Shown piece after piece: positions 59,101 through 64,000 of a stretch of DNA of 64,000 nucleotides (position 1 is the stretch's first letter; every line of letters begins with the position of its first letter). The stretch is from positions 4,526,001-4,590,000 of the forward strand of contig JAPFFF010000008.1 of the NCBI GenBank assembly GCA_039105265.1, in the 5' to 3' direction. The DNA is from Tritrichomonas musculus. Its lineage: Eukaryota > Parabasalia > Tritrichomonadida > Tritrichomonadidae. The notes below the pieces were generated by a model, which saw only the letters and a program-made list of their open reading frames with translations, did not search any database and was not told the origin of the DNA. The position numbers were made by a program, and so were the translations under genes.

Positions 59101-59370
59101 TCTTTCTTCTCTTCAAGATTCCCTCCTTCTGATGCTGTTCAGGTGAAAAAAAAGGATCTGATTAACAATTTGGTAGAAGAGGCTTTGAGAATGATTTCAT
59201 TGCTGAAAAAGGAAAGATCAAGATTGAGACTAATTAGAAATAGCCAGAAGGCTTTCTTGAATAGTAATGAGCCATTGAAGGTTATGCCAAATGATTCAAA
59301 TTTTGACTTTGAAATGGGACATCTTAAAAATGAACTTTTCCCCGGAAAACCTAATAATTATTTGTATTAA
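53179..59370 (+). CDS. Giant repeat-rich coiled-coil protein (2063 aa)
   Basis: Residues 1-200 are a helical, less repetitive head (LLQEFDKKIDLGDADQVQLY). Residues about 243-377 hold nine or ten 14-residue repeats of the form NQQNSxxIDDLKAK, each two heptads. About 540-830 holds longer repeats built on ENSELNSKISELSEKVDSL and TKNSNLQQK. From 1140 to 1740 there is a long duplication with 21-residue units (TLKTIENKNKKLLEDNNNYQ) inside it. The tail from about 1950 (NLFKITAALADALNESSFFS; KKERSRLRLIR) is less repetitive and may be a small globular or targeting domain. The protein is rich in Lys, Glu, Asn and Ser. It looks like a golgin, NuMA or giant cytoskeletal linker of roughly 300 nm if fully extended; no family motif identifies it. 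The ATG is at 53179 and there is no frame break over 6.2 kb. Confidence 0.85.
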   Translation: MLQDIESSAQSEPIDFISKLLQEFDKKIDLGDADQVQLYTEILAERNLNIQFPKICKLMTLFLQKSKSERYKNSVTDQNRRLISHLQQCVSVFEAFASNDESTISKVTSMPHIATKLIPKDFFQNEANHLRSFLPQVQSESPDIPIKLTNIKKIRQEIELTTSIDDIKNGFGEICSLFEFTSLINDVLIQKNIENSEIREKNEKTIQEMTEQIRILQNQIKQKESIIQDNEYQQENKIINEFRTKNQQTSKIIDDLQQKDQQNNRLIDELKAKNQQSNITIYDLKAKNQQNSSTIDELQFQNQQHNITINDLKTKNKQSKQIIEELQAKNQQNKEMIEDLKDKNQKSDKTIEDLKAKSRQNSKLIDNIQLNNQKNSEIMEGTKLNQIIEDLKAKNQELKEKNNYFSSLINQKNSEVEDLKESNDELTNTITKLKDRIDHIQSESEKRMIRIISENEDLKSQYEIYEKEKIIIRNERENIKKEKNKLNETLKPLEAKIEELQQALLSATNKNAKLNQTISSLQSENSSASEIYESNNNELNKKLSSLKKENEKLSSTNSRQQKKLSELTTENSELNSKISELKSNNSELSEKVDSIKSKNASLQQKISETASENSELNSKISELYEKVESLKAKNSNLQQKTLDISSENSKLSEKVDSLKTKNSNLQQKVTEISTENSELNSKISELSEKVNSLKMKNSNLQEKVSELSSENSELSTSNTETSDKMNSLKTKNSNLQQQIAEMTTEKLELTMKLKDLKTENSDLSQKVDTYKLSNKNLQEKMSEITAEKTELTAKLKDLKTENSDLSQKVDTFKLTNKNLQEKMAEMKEELQERSNECKSLSEQVEALKRTSAIYSENKEEIKKLQSQLQGVQDENQSLKIREKTNKQKMSELQKNLSLIEDEKENLPNQVNSLKNENKDKENSINSLSNENSELQTNLNSTISKLNEKNSSLKKHNKILKDSLAKINSSIEKLKDESSSLQIENDSLMKKVSQLELKNLSLNKEKDEFEAKVQIGQIDLSKSKKKNEELEEKISALNNKIQKLKKKKNDYKQESENFKNEMKNIQNDLNKTRSQKIERDSEKEKIESENNSLRSNIESLKSKNSELNETVHKIQIENAKLKSEVSQLNEKLILADKISQSKQESYEKCQNKLDKANETVKSLESEIEKLKEENNEYEIKNKKQETANLEMKRELEKTINNKEELEEKQTKTSNKIEELEEQNNKYSEIIKEIKATLKINNNNTKAELIEQEINSNFEGIVDEIKKISKIKEEMKQKKEELEISEEQLKETQEKLKETKETLKTIENTNKELLEDNNNYQDTLKTIENKNKKLLEDNNNYQKTLKTIENKNKKLSEDNNNYQQVVTKYQTEIAHLKEKLQLSDELAQTKSNLYERSSKQNDKYNAKIQTLESQLFQITQENSRYQNALTKYQTELAHLNEESQNKQKYLEKCQKQLNKSNELAKSFENKVSLLSQENNKYQTELIQINEKLHSQEEIAQSKNNSLLKCQKKLDKANETVKSLESEIEKLKEENNEYEIKNKKQETANLEMKRELEKTINNKEELEEKQTISSNKIKELEEKQTKTSNKIKELEEQNNKYSEIIKEIKATLKINNNNTKAELNEQEINSNFEGIVEEIKKICLEKIEEEEIIFKIKEEMKQKKEELEISEEQLKETQEKLKETKETLKTIENANKELIEDNNNYQDTLKTIENKNKKLLEDNNNYQQVVTKYQTEIAQLASSKKSSTDMIDSLQSRVKEISNEKEIISNELATIAAKYNELSSKNVRQKNKIKNLRESELIIINQSKEKFVALNSANKRLTAELNQHNYNLDLLKRENNILMTQLAQNKNLTTEKDENIQNLEQEKNSLENDLKINLQLCKKLKKELELANEKVKNLSKLNSELNQIKENYENKNNFHVESEIDDLKTILEFKDGKYNKLKNEFRMLQKSFDNIKSNEYNNLFKITAALADALNESSFFSSRFPPSDAVQVKKKDLINNLVEEALRMISLLKKERSRLRLIRNSQKAFLNSNEPLKVMPNDSNFDFEMGHLKNELFPGKPNNYLY
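53909..54310 (+). repeat. Tandem 42-bp (14-residue) repeats in the coiled-coil gene
   Basis: Nine to ten copies of a degenerate 42-bp unit, seen in protein as NQQNSxxIDDLKAK. The unit equals two heptads, so the register of the coiled coil is unbroken. Copies differ by many substitutions, so this array is old. Confidence 0.75.
56621..58381 (+). repeat. Large tandem duplication inside the coiled-coil gene
   Basis: The segment 56,621-57,293 is repeated at 57,698-58,381. Long stretches are identical in DNA, for example the start ACTCGACAAGGCAAATGAAA (56,631 and 57,708; offset 1,077 bp). The second copy has two in-frame insertions (KELEEKQTISSNK and a CLEKIEEEEIIF stretch) and two instead of three copies of an internal 63-bp minisatellite. 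The near-identity shows a recent event. Confidence 0.85.
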
Positions 59371-59666
59371 ATGTATATTAGATTTTTTTTAATTATTTTT
59401 TAATATTTATTATTTTTTTTTTAATATGTATTGGCAAGAAATAATTAAATCATTTTGAAATTATTTCATGTATTAAAGCTTTTTTTTAATATAAACTTTA
59501 TCATTATTAATAAATATAGAAATAGTATAATATCATTTGAAATAAAAAAGAAAAATTTAACAATAAATTTGATTGTCTTGAAACAAATAGAAAATTTTTA
59601 TAATCTACGCCAAGAAAAATCAATTTTGAAAAATATATCTCTAAAATTATTCATAAATATTATATA

Positions 59667-61280
59667 TCAGTGAGATTGCGCCAAAATCTCCATTACTTCT
59701 TGAAGAGTTGGAACTTTCTGTAATGGTTGCGAAATTGTATCAATCGAAAAAGATCTCTGAAAAGAGAAAATAAATCTAACAATGCATGCCTTTTCATCAA
59801 TGAGAGTTTTTATACCGCCATGATTCCTCAGAATATTACTTGGCATATTTGCTATCTCACAAAGAGCAATGCATTGAATTCTATTTCCAATTTTTGAGTT
59901 TCTATACAAATTTTGAGTTGGCTGCGAATAACCAATTGAAGTTGATGAATTATGGGCCAAATAAATACCTTCTCCATGAGCAGCACCATGAGCAACCTTT
60001 CCAATTCGTGACATATTCTTGAGTCCATTGTGAAAAATTGAGTGCCAACGATCACCACCACTTCCATGCCATAAGAAACAGCTTCCATAAGATTTTTTCT
60101 TGGATTGAAATTCAAGTTCATTTTGGGGAGTGGATATCAATGTCATAAATTGATGATCAGTAGGAATGTTGGGAATTTTTAAGGAATTTGGTAAAGATAT
60201 GAGTTGAGATTTGTTTGTCATTAAAACCCATCGAAGTAATGAAAGAGCATCTGATCCATAACGTTGCGAAATATCTATATCTCTTTGACATTGTTGAGCT
60301 ATTGTATCCATTGAAGGAAGATTATTAAAAACCGTAGGCGCAATACTAAGAATTTCAGGTGATGGTTTTGGATCCATGAATTCTGTATTTGCAAAACTTC
60401 CTGAAAAGAATGAAAAAACAAGATCTGCAGCAAGTGGATCTCTTTTGATTTCCATTGCAACAGAAGAACATAGACCAATTTCATTGTACCCAAAAACACA
60501 AAGTTGGTTGTCGCAATGTTGTGGACGGATTCCTGCAAAAGGCAGTTTTTCTCGACAGATGCAACAATGATCATTTAGATCGAGAAAGGCTTCGACAATT
60601 TCCAAAATAAGGTAAATAAATGGACATTCATCGTATGAAGGAATATAAAATGAATCATCCCGATAATTAATATCAAATTCATTTGAATTGGAATTTGGTA
60701 CTTTTCCAGTAAGCAAAAATTGTCTGGCTTCTTGTAAATTGTTATTACAAAGCGATAATGCTTCTGATGCTTGCTGTGGATCGAAATTTTGATCAACTAG
60801 TATTTTAAGTTGATTTTTATCAACAATTCCCGAATGCTTGAATATATATAATTCTGATTTATATATATTGCGTGGTTTATAACTTGATGAGAAAAAATTG
60901 GTTATAACATTTTTAATAAGTGGAAATCCAACAAAATTTGATTTGTAAATGGGACTTTGGACATTAAAAGAAGCAGGCGGCATATTCCATTTATTAAAAC
61001 TGAGCTGTACCGATACATTTATTATAATTGGGTGATAATAAAAACCACATGCTACTTGCAAAGATAACGGTAAATATTTTTTGGGAATACAGAAGTATAT
61101 AGTTGAATCTTGGCTGAAAGGTTCAAAATCTGGTAAAAAAGCTTCACACAATCCTACAACTGGTCCTAATACTTCTGGATTAATATTCATATCATCTTCA
61201 TCAGGCTGAAATTTTTCTTCATCTTCATCACCACCAATCAACATTTCATCAAAATCATCATCACCACTTCCATAATTCAT
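59667..61280 (-). CDS. PARP6/PARP8-type ADP-ribosyltransferase
   Basis: A 537-residue protein from the ATG at 61278-61280 (three codons upstream lack an ATG). The acidic N terminus (GDEDEEKFQPDEDDMN) leads into a beta-rich part (IIINVSVQLSFNKWNMPPAS), then a UBA-like helical region at about 155-193 (LKILVDQNFDPQQASEALSLCNNNLQEARQFLL), Cys-rich CCICREKLPF...CDNQLCVF at 239-262, which matches the ICVICH...ELCVFAF motif of PARP6/8, and the catalytic domain from about 395. There, H405 (LWHGSGGDRWHSI), HGAAHGEGIYLAHNSSTSIGYS with Tyr440, and QCIALCEI follow the family. No Glu is seen at the third triad position, so mono- rather than poly-ADP-ribosylation is expected. A role in membrane or nuclear signalling is not defined here. 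Confidence 0.9.
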   Translation of the reverse strand: MNYGSGDDDFDEMLIGGDEDEEKFQPDEDDMNINPEVLGPVVGLCEAFLPDFEPFSQDSTIYFCIPKKYLPLSLQVACGFYYHPIIINVSVQLSFNKWNMPPASFNVQSPIYKSNFVGFPLIKNVITNFFSSSYKPRNIYKSELYIFKHSGIVDKNQLKILVDQNFDPQQASEALSLCNNNLQEARQFLLTGKVPNSNSNEFDINYRDDSFYIPSYDECPFIYLILEIVEAFLDLNDHCCICREKLPFAGIRPQHCDNQLCVFGYNEIGLCSSVAMEIKRDPLAADLVFSFFSGSFANTEFMDPKPSPEILSIAPTVFNNLPSMDTIAQQCQRDIDISQRYGSDALSLLRWVLMTNKSQLISLPNSLKIPNIPTDHQFMTLISTPQNELEFQSKKKSYGSCFLWHGSGGDRWHSIFHNGLKNMSRIGKVAHGAAHGEGIYLAHNSSTSIGYSQPTQNLYRNSKIGNRIQCIALCEIANMPSNILRNHGGIKTLIDEKACIVRFIFSFQRSFSIDTISQPLQKVPTLQEVMEILAQSH

Positions 61281-61937
61281 TATTACCAAATTTCAAATGA
61301 GGATTTTATTAAATTTTTATAGATTTTTTTTCAATTTTTTTTTTCATAAGTCATTTTTTTTTTTTTTTTTGACTCCTTAAAAAGCAAATATATGTTGATG
61401 CTCATTCAATACTATTACTTTATTTACTAATGCCATAAGCTTTTGAATTTCATTTGACTAATAATACAATTTTTTTTTGTTAACAATTTTTTGAATTGCT
61501 ATATAAATTTGAAAAAAAATCTTGATTATGCTTTAAAATAATTTTATCTTATTCATCATTTCATAATAATCAGTTATATTTGAATAAATATTTTTAATTA
61601 ATATTTTTATGAAACAATATAATTAATAAATATCAATTATTTTATCTATATAATTATTATTATATTTCTTTTTAAATTAAAAGGCATAAAAGTATTTAAT
61701 CTAGCTAATTGAGAACAATTAAAAATAATAATGCTCATTCACAATATTTTATTTTTGAGATTTGAATCAGACATTTAAATTTCAAACAATTCATTATCAA
61801 AAAAGATTAATAATTAATACAATGTCAATTTTTAATAGATCGCAAAGGTTCATTTATTATATTAATGAAAATGCAATATTTGGAAGTGTCGCTTATATGA
61901 AATATGATATGAAAAATTTTAGAATTTAGAAGAAAAA
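61281..61937. other. Divergent intergenic region, 657 bp
   Basis: Shared 5' flank of the PARP gene (minus) and the 580-residue gene (plus). It contains T-tracts at about 61,330-61,370 and is otherwise plain AT-rich sequence. No gene or clear promoter motif is visible. Confidence 0.45.
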
Positions 61938-63680
61938 ATGGGTTTTCCAGATGAAGTTTATGTAACTTTGTCATCAAACGTAGAAATGGTGCGCTTTTTT
62001 AGTGTCGAGCAATATTCAGGCGATACTCCATATGATCCAATGATTACAATTGGAGAACTAACAACTTTTTATAATTTAACATTGCTGTTACCAGTTAAAC
62101 CTTATACAGAAAATTCCCCCAAAAAAGAAGAATGCGCTTATTTACCAAGTTTTTATCAAATGATATATCATAAAATAAAATTTGTTGAACGAGAAATTTT
62201 AGAACAACGAGCAAAACATAGAGAGAAAATGAGAACCTTTACAGATTTCATTATTGATTTTCTCAGAAAATGGCCTCCTACAGATGATAATATGATTATT
62301 TCAGTTAAACTTGATGAGTTAAAAGAACACCTTATTAAAGATCCAGTTGAAGTAGATCAGTTAATCAAAAAACATAATTTTTATCTTAGCTTAATCAATT
62401 CAGTAAATAATTCATTATCTACCAAAGCAATTGTTGAAGAAGAACTGCGTACTGTTGTTGATATAATTTCCAAAACTATTGATGAAAGAACTTCCTTTTT
62501 CCCAATTCATGAGCTTCAACACAAATTTGAACGCTTGTTTATGCATCCTTTGCTCCCATATTCTACCCGATTTGAAGAAATAGTGTTATCTTTCCAAACA
62601 CTTGATTCTCAACTTTTTTTAAAAACTTTATTCAGCATTATTCCTCCTTTTCTCAATGATTTAGGTATCAACAAAAAACCATACGATTCAGCTCTAGTGC
62701 TTCTTTTAATCCGCTTTTTATTTGACAGAATTTATGAACAGAATCCTTTTATATTCAAAGAAGGAGAAGATCTTCTTCACGACTTGGTAAATATTACATT
62801 TGCTCAATTAAATCCTCCAGCAGAATTTTCTCCCCCAGTTGAAGACAGAAATACAAGAATTATTGATGTTTTTGCTTATGATGAACATTTTGGACAAGGT
62901 GTTCCACCTTTACAAGAAATGCTTTTTTGTACTAATCCTTTTGATATACTAGATTGCGTCGATAAATCACTTTTCTCAATTGAAAAAGCAGCTACTGTTT
63001 ATAACAATTACCAAACAATGGTTTTTCCTTTTGAAGTTACTTTTGAATTGTTTATGGCAGTTGCAATTGCGTCGCAGGTATCTAATTGGGAAAATATGTC
63101 TGTCTTTGTTGAAAATTACACTCCACTTTCTGGGCTTTGCCCATCATTTGAATTTTCAAAAGCGAAAGTTGTTGCATCAACAATGCAGTTCCAAGTTATG
63201 GTTGCTGAAATGAAAGGTGAAGCACCAAAAGGTGATATTGATGATAAAGCTAAAAAGGCAACCGAATATGCAGCAAATTACTCCGAATCTATTGCTGATT
63301 ATGTATCAAATGGAATCGTTACACTTCCAGAAATTCAAATTATTCAAGAAGATGAAGAAGAAGAAAAAGGAGAAATTACCAACAATGAAGAAGAAGCAAT
63401 TCCTGATACAACAAATAATAATGAACAAAATGAAACAGCTAATGAAAACATCAATAACGATGAAGAATCAAATATCTGTAATGATCAAGAACAAACGGTA
63501 AATGAAAATTCTGACAACCAAAATAATAATGAAGATACTAATGACAACAATAATCAAACTGAAAAAGAAATTACTAATGAAGAAACCAATACTGAAAAAG
63601 ATAATAATGATGATGTAACCGAATACCTTAATATGGAAAAGGACAACAATCAAGATACAAATGAGCCAGTACCAGAATAA
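61938..63680 (+). CDS. Helical protein with acidic Asn/Glu tail (580 aa), family unknown
   Basis: Residues 1-70 are beta-like (EVYVTLSSNVEMVRFFSVEQ). About 75-120 is a basic helix (IKFVEREILEQRAKHREKMR). Residues 130-440 form a helical domain (LLLIRFLFDRIYEQNPFIFK; VTFELFMAVAIASQVSNW) with some likeness to VPS9-type Rab5 GEF domains, but the signature D-P and Y residues were not located, so this is only a suggestion. From about 455 to the end there is a low-complexity acidic tail rich in Asn, Glu, Asp and Thr (NNNEDTNDNNNQTEKE). Such tails are common in AT-rich genomes and often disordered. The ATG at 61938 is the first in frame and is preceded by a short A-rich leader. Confidence 0.7.
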   Translation: MGFPDEVYVTLSSNVEMVRFFSVEQYSGDTPYDPMITIGELTTFYNLTLLLPVKPYTENSPKKEECAYLPSFYQMIYHKIKFVEREILEQRAKHREKMRTFTDFIIDFLRKWPPTDDNMIISVKLDELKEHLIKDPVEVDQLIKKHNFYLSLINSVNNSLSTKAIVEEELRTVVDIISKTIDERTSFFPIHELQHKFERLFMHPLLPYSTRFEEIVLSFQTLDSQLFLKTLFSIIPPFLNDLGINKKPYDSALVLLLIRFLFDRIYEQNPFIFKEGEDLLHDLVNITFAQLNPPAEFSPPVEDRNTRIIDVFAYDEHFGQGVPPLQEMLFCTNPFDILDCVDKSLFSIEKAATVYNNYQTMVFPFEVTFELFMAVAIASQVSNWENMSVFVENYTPLSGLCPSFEFSKAKVVASTMQFQVMVAEMKGEAPKGDIDDKAKKATEYAANYSESIADYVSNGIVTLPEIQIIQEDEEEEKGEITNNEEEAIPDTTNNNEQNETANENINNDEESNICNDQEQTVNENSDNQNNNEDTNDNNNQTEKEITNEETNTEKDNNDDVTEYLNMEKDNNQDTNEPVPE

Positions 63681-63942
63681 AACCGTAGATTGAACTTTGC
63701 AAATTAAATTCAAGCATAAACTATTGACGTTGAACTTGAAAAATGCGGCCGAATTAATGTTTTTATTTCTTTTTTTTTTCTTGATCAGAATCTCTTTTAG
63801 ATTCAAAATTAAATGAATATTTTACAAAAATAGTTGATTACAAAACAAATTAATTTTCATTCACAATAAATGTTTTTTTTTTTTATTATTATTATAATTT
63901 ATATACAATATTATTTCATGGTAAAAAAAATCTATACTATAA

Positions 63943-63999
63943 TTAAATGTTTTTTCCAATATTAGTCCAGTTTGGATTATAAAGAATCTCAGCATTTTT
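63943..63999 (-). CDS. Possible 3' end of a minus-strand gene (partial)
   Basis: At the right edge an open frame of 18 codons ends with TAA at 63943-63945 and reads toward the window end as ...KNAEILYNPNWTNIGKNI. The Trp/Pro/Asn content and the change in composition compared with the AT tracts to its left look protein-like, but so short a piece could be chance. No family can be assigned. Confidence 0.3.
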   Translation of the reverse strand, partial: KNAEILYNPNWTNIGKNI

Positions 64000-64000
64000 T

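Noticed and set aside
1-64000. Spliceosomal introns of the Trichomonas type
   Set aside because: I looked for the GTAYGT donor and ACTAACACACAG-type acceptor and found no convincing pair; all recognisable genes are open.
1-64000. CRISPR arrays or bacterial operons
   Set aside because: No regularly spaced direct repeats with unique spacers; gene structure is eukaryotic.

Overview
The window reads as nuclear DNA of a trichomonad (parabasalid) protist, most likely Tritrichomonas or a close relative. The basis is: very AT-rich intergenic DNA, long uninterrupted eukaryotic genes with no visible introns, stop codons often followed directly by A (TAAA), initiator-like TCAYW motifs just upstream of a few start codons, a trichomonad-style R2R3 Myb, a CARMIL-like PH/LRR protein, a large ankyrin protein, a Tim17-family protein and a Mutator-like transposon. 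No bacterial operon logic is present. Genes sit on both strands with gaps of 40 to 700 bp in gene-dense parts, and there are several longer empty stretches. I made no database search; the species call is inference.

Layout. 1-1,200: tail of a proline-rich protein and a phosphatidylinositol transfer protein. 1,193-3,876: gene-free DNA with a weak inverted-repeat relic. 3,877-7,954: three peptide:N-glycanase (PNGase) homologues in alternating orientation, of which only the middle one keeps the Cys-His-Asp triad. 8,144-11,414: a TRIC-like cation channel divergent (42 bp) from a helical-repeat protein, a 32-codon membrane microprotein candidate, and a Tim17/22/23 protein. 11,415-12,648: gene-free, with a MITE-like element. 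12,649-24,187: ankyrin protein, two UBE2G-type E2 enzymes, an RPGRIP1-like C2/coiled-coil protein, a possible structured RNA, coiled-coil proteins and an ARM/HEAT-like protein. 24,188-30,100: mobile-element zone with a nearly whole MULE and a decayed non-LTR retroelement that stops just short of a tRNA-Phe gene. 30,639-40,676: Myb, IFT121/WDR35 paralogue A, a RhoGEF and a CARMIL-like protein. 41,040-43,270: unassigned decayed coding fragments. 43,812-64,000: ER DnaJ, coiled-coil protein, SAS-6-like head domain protein, IFT121/WDR35 paralogue B, a small possible TFIIIC subunit, ribosomal protein eL6, a 2,063-residue repeat-rich coiled coil, a PARP6/8-type ADP-ribosyltransferase, a 580-residue protein of unknown function, and possibly the end of one more gene.

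How the genes fit together. Two themes recur. One is the flagellum and basal body: two WDR35/IFT121 paralogues, a SAS-6-like head domain, an RPGRIP1-like protein and several coiled coils. The other is protein quality control: PNGase, UBE2G/Ubc7-type E2s and an ERdj3-like DnaJ, all families linked to ER-associated degradation elsewhere. The RhoGEF next to the CARMIL-like protein suggests actin control. In eukaryotes such neighbourhoods are usually coincidental, so this is context and not evidence of an operon. The most unusual observations are the PNGase triplet with two active-site-lost copies sharing a nearly identical 107-bp block with the active one or its fold, the unannotatably short membrane gene at 10,542, the tRNA-adjacent retroelement, and the duplicated WDR35.
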